A stretch of DNA of 64,000 bases, taken from NCBI GenBank assembly GCA_009763385.1, contig CM019824.1:143537705-143601704 (forward strand), given 5' to 3'. The stretch comes from Coix lacryma-jobi var. lacryma-jobi. Lineage: Eukaryota > Streptophyta > Magnoliopsida > Poales > Poaceae. The position numbers were made by a program, and so were the translations under genes. Under the pieces are notes generated by a model. The model saw only the letters and a program-made list of their open reading frames with translations, did no database searches and was not told the origin of the DNA. Below are positions 47,028 through 57,846 of this stretch, piece after piece; positions within the stretch are counted from its first letter, which is position 1; the number at the start of each line of letters is the position of its first letter.

Positions 47028-47730
47028 ATCTCCCCCTTTTCGGTAATTGATGACAACCATCACAAAGATATGAAATGAATTTGATTTGTGAACTTGAGAT
47101 GTTTGCCCATGCATTTAGATCAAGAATAAGAGATTGACAATCATTTCAAATTCGATTTTGATAGTACTAGCTCCCCCTACATATGTGATATATGAGTTTG
47201 GTACAATTGTTCACATATGCATAAATATGAATTTGTGGGTGAGCTACTACTATCAAATGATGCTAAAGTATATAGAATGAACCTTTGAAGCGTGATACCA
47301 TCAGAGTTGCGAATATATACCATCTTTAGCACCATTTCATATGAATATGCACATTATGAGTTTGCTCCCCCTATTTGTATGCTCAAAAATTTATTCCTTT
47401 CCATTATCATATCTATCTATCTTTGACTTATTTCTCCCCCTTTGTCAACAATTTTCCAAAAAGATTCATTTTAGTCGGAGAGAAATACCACATAGAAATA
47501 GCAAGTTCATTTGATTTGGAAAGAAGGACATTTCACATTTACAATCCCATAAACATGTAATATGTCATCACTAGATTATGTAAACATAGAAGACAATAGA
47601 GATAAAATATACACATCAAATGGTAATCGAGGAGTATATAATATGAGATATCACCTTTTGAAGTTGAAATCAAGAATAATATCATCAGAAAACCACAAAT
47701 ATGCTAGAACCACTTCACAAGAGTATTAGT
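47028..47730 (-). other. 3' non-coding region of the old Sirevirus-like element
   Basis: Read on the minus strand it carries several polypurine tracts (GGGGGAG at about 47034, 47173, 47370 and 47437), a hallmark of Sireviruses. It has no coding sequence. It is cut at 47730 by the younger Sirevirus. Confidence 0.6.
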
Positions 47731-48119
47731 TGCGGATACATGGGTGTATGCCGAGTCTCTGAGTGATGAGTGATTGTCAACTGGGATGATGCGCATGTTC
47801 TTTGGCTTGTGTTGTGCAGGTGTCGAGCACGGATACAGTGATCAGAGGCAAGGTGAAGGTCAAGTAGATACGTGCCGTGCCGATGGACCGAGAGTGGCGA
47901 AGGGCGGACGTGAGGCTTGGACTGAGGGACCGGTGGCCCGAGGATCAGCTGTGGTGGCTGACAGCCTGGGACAGCGACGAGCGAAGACTTGCGGTCATGT
48001 GTTGCCTGAGTCGTGGACTTGGAGACACGTGTCGGTGGATGGGGTGCACGGGCGGTGCATCCCTTCTACGGCGTCGGTTTGGTGGTAGAGCTAGAGAAAA
48101 ACCATTAGGTGGATGGTTT

Positions 48120-48343
48120 CCAGGTTTGGGCCTCAAAACCTGGGCGCGGATGGTTTCCGAGTTTGGCCACAAAACTCGGGCTGAGGACGGTTTCCAGGTT
48201 TGGGCCTCAAAACCTGGGTGCTGCGGGTTTGCTGAGTTTGGGCCTCAAAACTCAGATGCTGGTGGGCTGGTTTCCCGGTTTGGGCCTCAAAACCGGGGGT
48301 TGGCTGGAAAGGCTGGTTTCCCGGTTTGGGCCACAAAACTGGG
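48120..48343 (+). repeat. Array of six covarying hairpins in the 5' Sirevirus LTR
   Basis: Units start at 48120, 48157, 48194, 48232, 48274 and 48320. Each has an 8-bp stem around a GGGCCTCA or GGCCACA loop. Stems are CCAGGTTT/AAACCTGG (twice), CCGAGTTT/AAACTCGG, CTGAGTTT/AAACTCAG and CCCGGTTT/AAACCGGG, with a G-T wobble in the last unit. Stem bases change on both sides while pairing is kept. The homologous array in the 3' LTR is at 58236-58459. Confidence 0.85.
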
Positions 48344-49123
48344 GGTGTAGAGCAGTGGCGACACGTGGCGGCAATCGGGAGGTTGCGTCAAGGCAATGCT
48401 ATGAGTTGTGCGGGCGTGGCCGTCGGATCCACCTACCATCGAGTTGGTCCAGAATAACCTTAGGGTTTAGCTGGTTCGCTCTGTAAGTAGTTAGGGGTAG
48501 AGTGGGAATTAGGAAAAGTTAGAATTAGGATAAGTAGGGGGAGACACCCACCTCCCCATCTATCTCAGTTCATTTGCTCTTTGCTTCTAGGGTTTCCTGC
48601 TCTCCCAATCCCCTGCTGTAGCTAGCTGAGATCCGCAGAGAACCATACCTCTGTGTACTAGAGATTTTGAGGAAGTGAGGTCGTAACCTCACTGTTGTAG
48701 CATGTGGTAGCCACACGGTTGCAGATCGGTGACTTGATTCGTGTTTTGGTTCATGTTCTTCGCGTTCTTCATTTCTCCGTGATTTTCCCGTCACTCGATC
48801 TCCCTCTCTCGTGCGTCTTTGCGAAATCCATTTGAACCAACTTGTTCGTATTTGAAAGGAGATCATTTCCACCGAAGGAATTTATCTAACTCCTTATGAA
48901 CAAGTAGATCGGGTTGATTTCATTTTCGTGGCGCTTTTCGGTTCATCATCCCCCCCTTTTGATTTCCCGTTGTTTGAGTTGATTTGAGCGGATGATTTCT
49001 TGGGGATAGTCTCCTAACTACTCCGTGATCATCCTCTCCAAGTTTGGGAACGTGGGATTTTGGTTTGAATCAATTTGGAGAAGATTTGGGTGAAGGGCGA
49101 CCAAAATTGCCCTCACTGGGAGT

Positions 49124-49363
49124 CGGCGGACAGTCCGCCGTCCCAGTCGCGGACAGTCCGCGCGTCGGGGATGAGCCGGAGCAGTGGCCCTGTTCCTCGG
49201 CTGTTTGGTTTTTGTTTGACCGGCGGAAAGTCCGCCGTTGAAGTTTGCGGACAGTCCGGGAGACGTCCAACAAGACTTCAGCAGCACTGCTGTTTTGCGT
49301 ATTTTGCCGGCGGACAGTCCGCCAGTGAACCGCGGACAGTCCGGCCTTGGGCGGACAGTCCGG
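49124..49363 (+). promoter_or_regulatory. GCGGACAGTCCGC palindrome cluster in the 5' Sirevirus LTR
   Basis: Seven copies of GCGGACAGTCCG(CC/CG/GG) or a one-base variant fall within 240 bp near the LTR's 3' end. The 3' LTR has eight copies (59241-59502), the extra one from a 23-bp expansion (CTCCAGGTCCGGACAGTCCG region). Such palindromes are reported as conserved, probably cis-acting, motifs in Sirevirus LTRs. Confidence 0.8.
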
Positions 49364-49782
49364 GATTTGGCTGAAGCCTCCGGTTTTGTGCATTTGCTCT
49401 CCCGGCTTCTTCGCTTGGTTTCCGGACGTCTCGTTTGGCCTCGTAGTTGACCAAGAAACCTCTCTAGGTATCTTTGCTACTTGTTAGCATCGGTATTTGG
49501 GGATTTCTCAACGTAGCCGTCTATCTACGTTCGAGACTTGGTTTTTGAGGGCCGAACTTGTGCCGGTTCTTTTGCCGTTCGGTTTGCTATCGCTTTGTGG
49601 TGCCTTGCTGTGATTCTAGGGATCATCCACCCTCTTCCAAGGGTCGTGGGCATCACGTTCTCGGCTGTAGCTTTTGGGGGTTGATTTTGGGACAATCGGC
49701 CAAAGTTTCAAAAGAAATTTTTGAGCTCCCATTCACCCCCCCCCCCTCTGGTCGCCTTGCTAGTGCATTCTCGGTCCTTCAA

Positions 49783-49798
49783 TTGGTATCGAAGCGGG
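49783..49798 (+). other. Primer-binding site, initiator tRNA-Met type
   Basis: TTGGTATCGAAGCGGG begins two bases after the LTR end. It resembles the TGGTATCAGAGC site used by most plant Copia elements, with small changes. Confidence 0.75.
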
Positions 49799-49844
49799 TT
49801 AAGGATCTTCCACCTTAGCCGGTTCCAGATCCACCGAAGGCGAC

Positions 49845-52385
49845 ATGGATCGCGGCATGGGCAAACCGCCGTTCTTTGATGGGACGAACTATGCGTATTG
49901 GAAGATACGCATGTCGGCCTATCTTCAGAGCATGGGCTCTTCTGTTTGGGAGATTTGCAACAGGGATGATTACATTGTCTTGGCTGCTCGTGTTACTCAG
50001 CTTCAGATGGATGAGCACGATGCCAATAGCCGAGCGCGTAACGCTCTTTTCTCCTGTTTGAGCATGTCCGAGTTTGATCGCGTTTCTCACCTCCCCACGG
50101 CTCGTGAGATTTGGGCTACCCTCATGCGTTTCCATGAGGGAACTTCTCAAGTCAAATCTCATCTCTACGAGTCGCACAAGCGGGAGTACGAGAACTTTCG
50201 ACACATGCCTGGCGAGAGCATAGAGAGTTTATTCGCTCGCTTTCAGGTCATTGTCAACAAGATGAGAGCGAACAAGGAGATGTTGCCTTTTGACGATCAT
50301 GAGAGGGCTTTGAAGCTTTTGCACACTCTTGATCGGTCAGTGTGGGACTCAAAGGTCCAGGCGATCATCGAATCGTCTAACTATGAGACCCTCACTTGCG
50401 ACGAGCTCTTTAGTAAGCTCAAGTCTAGTGAGATTGACGCCATGTCGAGGGCTTCTTATGAAAATCCTTCTGGCCCGACTATGGCTTTGGTTTCTGGCTC
50501 TTCTGCTAACCCCTCTGGAGGCTTTGCTCTTTCTTCTCTCTTTTCTGTCACAGAGGACCAGCTGGAGTCTTTGGGGGATGACGAGTTGGCAATGCTCGCC
50601 AACCGGTTCTCACGGTTCCACAACAACCGCATGAACCGTTGCCGCGGAGGAGGACGCTCAGGATGCTATAAGTGCGGCGACCCCGATCACTTCATCGCCA
50701 ACTGTCCCAAGAAGAAGAACACATCTGGGAAGGGCGATCATGGGCACAAGTACGACTTCGGCAAGCACAAGGAGAAGTATGTCCCCGCGAGGCACAAGCG
50801 GAGGGGCGGCTTCGACAAGGAGTACATCAAGAAGAAGTACTTGGAGAAGGCCCAAGCTGAGCAGCGTGCGTTCTTCGCCACACTCAGCGACGTCGACGGC
50901 TCGGATGACGACTCTGCTTGCTCAAGCGATGACGAGTCCGAGAAGAAGAAGAGGATCGAGGACAAGCTCAACGGCCTCTGCTTCTTCACCGACGACGACG
51001 GCTTCTGCACCATGGCCCTCGACAAGGAGGTCGACGGCGAGCTGGTGAACACTCCACGGAACGACAACGACGATGACAACACCTCCCAGGTATCTCTGAC
51101 CCACGACGAACTTTCTGCTGAGGTCGAGAAACTTACTGTTGCGCTCCTTAGTCAGGATAAGTTGCTTAGGCATGCCGCTAGAGAGCGCAAGGTGTTTAGG
51201 CAGAAGTGGGAGGATACGGTGAAGGAACTTGAGTCTGTCAAGTCCACCGTGGTTGTTACCGATGAGGAGGAGTGTGAGATGTGCACCACGCACATGACTG
51301 ACCTTCTCACTTTGAGAGGTAAGTATGCTGCGTTGGTAGGAGAGGTGGATGAGCTGAAGGCTAGACCCTCGCTGTTGGGTGCGTGCAAGACTTGTCCTGT
51401 CTTGCAATCCGAGTTGGCAGAGAAGAATGCCAAGATTGTGTCTCTTGAGAAGGCCAGCTCGGGTAGCACTTGTGTGACTAGGTGTGCTTTGTGCGAGGGT
51501 TTGGAGATGGAGATTGCGAATGTGAAGCATGACAAGATGCAAACCGAGGAGGAAAACACATACCTTCGGACCATCTTGTCATGGGTATCTTGTGGTGAGC
51601 CGCAGCTCGGGATGATGATCTCCCAATTTAAGCGAGCTGCTGGAGGTCCGGGTGTAGGCTTTGCTCCGGGTGTTGATGTTTCAGCTTTTGGGAAGATTGG
51701 AGAGTCGAGTGGTCTGAACCCGAGTGAGAAGCCCAACTCCACCACTACTCCCAAACTTACCAAGCTTCCACCCAAAGAGCCTCTCAAGCCTAACACCAAG
51801 GATGGGGTGTTTGAGGAACCTCCGAGAGCTCCACCCAAGAACCAAGTGTGGCATCCCAAACCCAACCACCTGAAAAACAAGCTGGATACAATGCCACCTA
51901 TCCAGGAGGAGCTTATGCCACAGAAGGGCAAAGTGATCCACACCCACAACCGTGTGTACCAACAACCCCCTTTGAGAGCGGTGAGGTACCATTGTGAGCA
52001 TTGTGGGCGAGATGGACACTTGAGTGAGTTTTGCTTTCGGCGCAAAAGAGAGGCACGCCGTGCAAGGGAGATGAACAACCCGGACATGTACCATCCTTTC
52101 CATGATGTACATGTGCCGAATGTTCAGAGGAGAGCTCCGAGGAGAGCTGCTAGGCCCAGAGGTCCAGAACCTCAAGTTCCTAGGCCTAGGCCTCATAGAG
52201 TGCGTGCCCGGTGGGAGCCTGCAGTTGTAGGCTATGGACTCCGTGACGGTGACTTTGTAGTTGAGCGCTTTCCTCCACCGCGTTTTGAGTATCGCGATGG
52301 ACGCTCCTCCCTTAGCGGACCACGCCTTTCTAAACGTGGTGATCGCTTCCTCCGTAGATGTGCTAGGAATGGTTTTTTTCACTGA
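49845..52385 (+). CDS. Sirevirus gag, open (846 aa)
   Basis: The frame starts 47 bases after the primer site. The N-terminal 200 residues are a Copia gag of the UBN2/Retrotran_gag type (KPPFFDGTNYAYWKIRMSAY, EIWATLMRFHEGTSQVKSHL). A CX2CX4HX4C zinc knuckle (CYKCGDPDHFIANC) lies at about residues 274-287, followed by Lys/Arg-rich and acidic segments and a long coiled coil (about 415-580). A second knuckle (CEHCGRDGHLSEFC) is near residue 717, before an Arg/Pro-rich tail. Extended gag with a second knuckle fits Sireviruses. The stop at 52383-52385 lies about 10 bp before recognisable TRIM sequence. The natural C terminus may therefore have been altered by that insertion, and the original frame probably continued toward protease. 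Confidence 0.9.
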   Translation: MDRGMGKPPFFDGTNYAYWKIRMSAYLQSMGSSVWEICNRDDYIVLAARVTQLQMDEHDANSRARNALFSCLSMSEFDRVSHLPTAREIWATLMRFHEGTSQVKSHLYESHKREYENFRHMPGESIESLFARFQVIVNKMRANKEMLPFDDHERALKLLHTLDRSVWDSKVQAIIESSNYETLTCDELFSKLKSSEIDAMSRASYENPSGPTMALVSGSSANPSGGFALSSLFSVTEDQLESLGDDELAMLANRFSRFHNNRMNRCRGGGRSGCYKCGDPDHFIANCPKKKNTSGKGDHGHKYDFGKHKEKYVPARHKRRGGFDKEYIKKKYLEKAQAEQRAFFATLSDVDGSDDDSACSSDDESEKKKRIEDKLNGLCFFTDDDGFCTMALDKEVDGELVNTPRNDNDDDNTSQVSLTHDELSAEVEKLTVALLSQDKLLRHAARERKVFRQKWEDTVKELESVKSTVVVTDEEECEMCTTHMTDLLTLRGKYAALVGEVDELKARPSLLGACKTCPVLQSELAEKNAKIVSLEKASSGSTCVTRCALCEGLEMEIANVKHDKMQTEEENTYLRTILSWVSCGEPQLGMMISQFKRAAGGPGVGFAPGVDVSAFGKIGESSGLNPSEKPNSTTTPKLTKLPPKEPLKPNTKDGVFEEPPRAPPKNQVWHPKPNHLKNKLDTMPPIQEELMPQKGKVIHTHNRVYQQPPLRAVRYHCEHCGRDGHLSEFCFRRKREARRAREMNNPDMYHPFHDVHVPNVQRRAPRRAARPRGPEPQVPRPRPHRVRARWEPAVVGYGLRDGDFVVERFPPPRFEYRDGRSSLSGPRLSKRGDRFLRRCARNGFFH

Positions 52386-52395
52386 CCGTTCCAGT

Positions 52396-53060
52396 GGAAT
52401 TCGGCCCAGCTCGCTATACCCACGAGCCGGCGCCCCTCGAGCCCAGATCCACCGGAGCCCACAACATATCAGGCATTGGGCCTAACTCAACCCAAAAGAC
52501 TAGCCTGATAGGTGAGGTTTGCCCCCGCCTTATATGTTGTGCTCCTCCACCATCAATTACCGATGTGGGACTAAACCTTACAATCTCCCCCTGTCACACA
52601 TCGGACCCAAACTCTTCACATCACACACCTCGTGCGATCTCCAGAAGAAGTTTTTTAGGTCTTGAGCCCAAACGCTCCATATCACACACCACATGTGACC
52701 TCCGAGAGCTTAACGGACTCCCCCTTAACACGTGTGACCTCTGGCCCCGAGTCCAACGCCCATATCACACACAACCCGTGTGACCTCCGAGACGTTAACG
52801 GACCCCCCAAGCCGTTGAGATATTTAGGTTTTACCTACCATGGGCTCCGATACCACTTGTTAGAGTGCGCAGCGGAATTCGGCCCAACTCGCTATACCCA
52901 CGAGCCAGCGCCCCTCGAGCCCAGATCCACCGGAGCCCACAACATATCAGGCATTGGGCCTAACTCAACCCAAAATACTAGCCTGATAGGTGAGGTCTGC
53001 CCCCGCCTTATATGTTGTGCTCCTCCACCATCAATTACCGATGTGGGACTAAACCTTACA
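52396..53060 (-). mobile_element. TRIM (miniature LTR retrotransposon) at the gag/pol junction
   Basis: Direct repeats at 52396-52582 and 52858-53060 are about 98% identical. On the minus strand each begins TGTAAGGTTTAGTCCCACAT. The complete copy (52858-53060, 203 bp) ends CACTCTAACA. Next to it, on the minus strand, is AGTGGTATCGGAGCC (primer site, Met type). A GGGGGAGA polypurine tract precedes the other repeat. The internal region is about 275 bp, non-coding, with repeated ATATCACACAC and GTGTGACCTC motifs. The repeat nearer gag lacks its last 16 bp, so the left border is provisional and no clean target duplication was found. Confidence 0.85.
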
Positions 53061-53147
53061 CCAACACTGGTATTCTTCCTACTTCACTAACCCCAGTGTT
53101 GGACCGTATGCTCACCCTATGTCTTTTCATCGATGTAGGTAAAACGA

Positions 53148-56100
53148 TTGGAGAACGTTTGGTTGGTGGATTCCGGGTGTTCGAAGTGGTTCTCCAGTCT
53201 TAGTCCAGTCGCCGGAAAGGAGTTTATCACCTTCGGCGACAATAGCAAAGGTAAGGTATTGTCTCGTGGGTCGGTGCGAGTTAATGAGCACTTTGTGTTG
53301 CGCGATGTTGCTCTTGTTTCTAACTTGCATTTTAACCTTCTTTCTGTTTCGCAACTCTTTGATGACGACTATGAGATTCGTTTTAAGCCGAATCTCAGTC
53401 GTATTTTGGACCCTCGGGGCAATCTTGTTTGTGTGATTTTGCTCTTTGGGAAAGTCTTTCGTGCGGATTTCTCGGAGTCTTTTGGCATTTCTCGTTGTCT
53501 TGTGGCTGGACCTTCTTCCTCTGATCTGTGGAAGTGGCATAGGAGACTAGGACATTTGAGCTTCGACTTGCTTGCAAGACTTAGTTCACTTGGCCTAATC
53601 CGAGGATTGCCCAAGTTATCCATGGAGAAGGATCTTGTTTGCCATTCTTGTAGACATGGGAAGATGGTTGCCGCTCCCCACCATCCAGTGACTCAGGTCA
53701 TGACCAAGCGCCCTGGAGAGCTTTTGCATATGGACCTTGTTGGTCCGGCTCGGGTGAGCTCGGTTGGGGGGAAGTGGTATGTGCTTGTTGTTGTTGATGA
53801 CTTTTCGAGATATTCGTGGGTCTTATTTTTAGCTGAGAAGACTGAGACTTTCTCCCTAGCTCGCAATCTGATTTTGCGTCTTCAGAACGAGTTCCCTTTG
53901 AACTCGATGCGAGCTATTAGGAGTGATAATGGTTCCGAATTCAAGAATTCAGATTTTGAGAAGTTTTGTAACTCTTTGGGCTTGGAGCATCAGTTTTCTT
54001 CCCCCTACACACCACCACAAAATGGTGTTGTAGAGAGGAAGAATCGGACCCTTGTAGAGATGGCCAGGACGATGCTCGATGAGCATAGGACTCCTAGGCC
54101 ATATTGGGCCGAAGCTATGAGCACTGCATGCTATATTTCCAATCGCATTTTTCTTCGAGCTTTCTTGAAAAAGACCTCTTATGAGTTGCGTTTTGGAAAA
54201 CTCCCCAAGGTGAGCTATTTTAGAGTTTTTGGTTGCCATTATTTTATACTCAAAAAGGGCAACTTGGACAAATTTGAGTCTCGTTCTTCTGACGGTGTGT
54301 TTTTGGGTTATGGCACTCACACTCGAGCTTATCGTGTACTTAACCTTGACACTAACCGAGTCATGGAGACATCCGATGTCACCTTCAACGAGACCATGGT
54401 TTGTCCTTCTTCTCGTTTTGAGCGTGCAGGTGATCATGAGGTTGGTGAGCCTCTTTTTGATGATGAGGACGAGGGTGCTGAAGGTATGGATGATCCAGCA
54501 CCCCCTCCACCTGCTGTGCCGCAAGGAGCGGCTTCTACGACGACTCACGGCCCCGACACGTCTTCTTCCTGGGGGCCGTGGGATCCGCCACCCCGAGCGG
54601 TACCTTTTGTACCCGGGGAGGCACCAGCTGCTGTTGAGGGGGACGCCACTTCGGCAAGGGAGGCGCCATGACACATTCAGCGCCAGCACCCTCCTCAACA
54701 GATGATCGGCAGCATCGACGAACGTGTCACCCGGTCAAGGCAAATCTCTCACTTTGCTCATTCTGCATTCGTTGCTGATTTTGAACCCCGAGATGTTGGA
54801 CACGCTTTGACGGATCCGGATTGGGTCAATGCCATGCATGAGGAGCTTGAGAACTTTGAGAGAAATCGGGTTTGGGTTCTAGTGTCTCCACCTTCTGAGT
54901 GTCATCCAATTGGGACAAAATGGGTTTTCAAAAACAAACAGGGAGAAGATGGCCATGTTGTGAGAAACAAGGCCAGATTCGTAGCCCAGGGATATAGTCA
55001 AAAGGAGGGGATAGACTATGAGGAGACATTTGCTCCTGTAGCTTGTTTGGAGGCAATTAGGATACTCTTGGCTTTTGCTGCATCCAAAGGTTTCAAACTT
55101 TTTCAAATGGATGTCAAGAGTGCCTTCTTAAACGGCTACATTGAAGAGGAGGTGTATGTTAGACAACCCCCCGGTTTCGAAAATCCCAAGTTTCCAAACC
55201 ATGTTTTTAAACTTCACAAAGCTTTGTATGGTTTGAAACAAGCCCCTAGAGCCTGGTATGATAGGTTGAAAACCTTTTTGCTTACTAAGGGTTTTAAAAT
55301 GGGATGTGTAGATAAAACGCTCTTTCTCCTCAAGCAAGGCACTGATACTCTCTTGGTCCAAATTTACGTGGATGATATCATTTTCGGTGGTTCTTCTCAC
55401 GCTTTGGTTGCCAAGTTTGCAGATACTATGAGCAGGGAGTTCGAGATGAGCATGATGGGCGAGCTAACTTTCTTTCTCGGATTACAAATTAAGCAATCCC
55501 GAGAAGGGACATTTGTGCACCAGGGCAAGTACACCAAGGACTTGCTGAAGAGGTTCGATATGGGTGAGGCCAAGCCTCTTCCAACACCCATGTCGACCAC
55601 GACGACCCTGGATGCGGACAAGGATGGAGAAGCTGTGGACCAGAAGGAGTACCGAAGCATGATCGGGTCGCTGCTCTACCTGACGGCGACATGCCCGGAC
55701 ATCCAGTTCGCGGTGTGTCTGTGCGCGCGCTTTCAGGCGTCGTCGCGCACTTCTCACCGTTAGGCGGTGAAGCGCATTTTTAGGTACCTTCATTTCACAC
55801 CTGAGTTCGGGATTTGGTATTCAGCTTCCTCCACCCTCTCCCTTTGCGGTTATTCCGATGCCGATTTTGCTGGTTGCTGGATTGAGCGCAAGTCCACTTC
55901 TGGGACTTGCCAGTTTATTGGATCTTCTCTTGTATCGTGGTCTTCTCGCAAGCAGTCTAGTGTCGCTCAGTCTACCACAGAGGCTGAATACGTTGCTGCC
56001 GCTAGCTGCTGTTCTCAATTGCTTTGGATGATGGCCACTTTGCGTGATTTTGGTCTGAGCTTTTCTCATGTTCCTTTGCTTTGTGACAGCACGAGTGCGA

Positions 56101-56309
56101 TTAGCGTTGCTAAGAACCCCGTGTTTCACTCGAAGACCAAACACATTGATGTGCGCTTTCATTTTCTGCGAGACCACTATGAGAAGGGTGATATCGACCT
56201 TCGCCATGTCGATACTCATCATCAGTTGGCTGATATTTTCACCAAGCCTTTAGACGAATCAACCTTTAATCGGTTGAGGGGTGAGCTTGGTGTGTGTTTC
56301 CCCTTTTAG
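53148..56309 (+). pseudogene. Sirevirus pol: protease, integrase, RT and RNase H with two in-frame stops
   Basis: One frame throughout. Protease: ENVWLVDSGCS at the start. Integrase: zinc region WHRRLGHLSF...CHSC, and core MDLVGPARVS, VVDDFSRYSW, IRSDNGSEF and YTPPQNGVVERKNRT. An acidic, Pro-rich linker follows. RT: TKWVFKNKQG, YEETFAPVACLEAIRILLA, FKLFQMDVKSAFLNGYIEEE, LKQAPRAWYD and YVDDIIFGG. RNase H: GYSDADFAGC, STSGTCQFIGSSLVSWSSRK and TTEAEYVAAA, with FTKPLD near the end. TGA at 54669-54671 and TAG at 55761-55763 interrupt the linker and the RT/RNase H boundary. Both are single C-to-T changes from expected Arg and Gln codons. The frame before 53148 is lost next to the TRIM. Without readthrough, no full pol is produced. 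Confidence 0.9.
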
Positions 56310-57846
56310 ATGGGGGAAACATTTTGAATCTTGTATGAAACACTGACTTTGTGTTTTTCAGTTGTTTTTGCTTCCTTTTGGTTTCTTCATGCATCTTTGC
56401 ATTTCAGCATATGCTTTTACATTCTGAGCTTCATGAATATAGTCTGAAGAATGTAACTATGCTCTGTGTAGTCTTTGCTCCGATGCTTTATGTTGATGCT
56501 GTAGCTTATGCTCTTTCTGATCACTGATACATACTGTGAGCTGAGCTATTTTTGAATGGTGAATTTGATTAATGAACTTAAAATTTGAAAATGTTCACCA
56601 TTGAGATGTGCAACTAGCATGTGTAGGATGTGTTGAGTTCACTCGTGCTTTTCATATATGCTAGGTTGCTATGTCTCTAGTTTTGAGTCATTCACTTGCT
56701 TGGTATGTTCATATTCTGTTTAAAATCTGAACCAAGCTTTAAGTGATATGAAAAGATCGAGATGGGATTGCTTGTCAACACATCACAGTTTCGAGACTGT
56801 TTCTCATTGCACTTTGAGTTAAACTTGAGCTGTGTAGTGTATGACCGAAACTGTTGCTTTAAGTTTCTGATTGCTTCTGCATAGGCTTCGCACAGTTGAA
56901 AAGTTTGGCAATGACAAGCTTTCAACCTCTCGCAAACATTTGCTAAATTTCTGGACTTGTGTTATTTCACCGCTGCAACTCCGATTTAAAACTGAAATCA
57001 CAAGTGTATGCTTCTTTCTATAGCATGATGTTTGAACTTTGCTAGGGGTAGTTCACCTAGTATACATGCTTAGCACTTGTTCGGATTCCTGTCTATACAT
57101 GTGTAGTGCTATTTTGATGGTGACTATCTTTCTGACTAAAAACTGCTCACTATGCTTTCATGTTCATATTTCGTATATGGTGATCAGTTTGAGCCTTTGC
57201 TAGCATTCTGTGCATTTTCTGAGTCATCGGATCAGAACTTTGTAGAGCATCTTTACACTCTTTTGAGTATACTCCTGAAGCTCCTAACTTGCATTTTTGA
57301 CTCATATGCATTTTGGAAGGGGAGAAATATGCGTGTTGGCACTTTTTGATGGTGCATTTTCTGAGGGGGAGCATTGTTTCTTGATAAGTGCATTTTTCAA
57401 CTAAGGGGGAGAAATTGCAAATCATTACCCTCTGTTTGAACTAAGGGGGAGCTTTCCTGGTTGGTTGCACTATTCGAGGGGGAGTTTTTGCTGCTTCCTG
57501 TTGGCCGTAAGGTTTTGGTATCGAGCTTTCTTTGCTAGTTGTGTTGAGCCTCTGTGCCTCTGTCTTGAGGGACTAGCATTTGCTTCGATTTCTCGTTTGG
57601 TATCTGCTAGCGGTGTTGAGCCTGTTCTACCTCTTCTTGAGGGCTAGCTTTGCTTTGCTTGGTTGCGTCGAGCCGTTGCCCATGTCTTTGGGGACCAAGT
57701 TGTTTCGCTCTTTCCACTTGACCTTTTTCGGCTTTGCTATGCTTTTGGGTCACTTGGTTGAGTTCTCTCTCTTTCTCCTTCTTCCTTCTTCTGCTTCCAT
57801 TATGATTTGTGTTGGTAGTTGACAATGCACTCATCAAGGGGGAGAT
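56310..57846 (+). other. 3' non-coding region of the young Sirevirus, with repeated polypurine tracts
   Basis: There is no coding sequence after RNase H. Copies of GGGGGAG occur at about 57364, 57403, 57446, 57478 and 57839; the last (CAAGGGGGAGA) abuts the 3' LTR and is the probable plus-strand primer. Repeated polypurine tracts of this kind are diagnostic of Sireviruses. TTGAGCC/GAGGG-containing near-repeats occur at 57545-57670. Confidence 0.75.

Larger units (their letters stand above)
47731..49781 (+). repeat. 5' LTR of the young Sirevirus
   Basis: 2,051 bp. In order it holds a hairpin array (48120-48343), a CCTTAGGGTTTAGC and CT-rich leader-like region (48455-48610), a palindrome cluster (49124-49363), and a long C-run before CTCTGGTCGCC near the end. 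No clear TATA box is visible. The 3' LTR differs by point changes, a shorter C-run and one extra palindrome unit. Confidence 0.93.

Noticed and set aside
48120..48343. Regularly spaced repeats resembling a CRISPR array
   Set aside because: This is a plant LTR. The repeats are hairpins with variable stems, and the spacers are not unique protospacer-like sequences.
47774..48486. Open frames of up to 157 codons in the Sirevirus LTRs, repeated near 57890-58602
   Set aside because: They are present twice only because the LTR is duplicated, and they overlap the hairpin array; no protein features.
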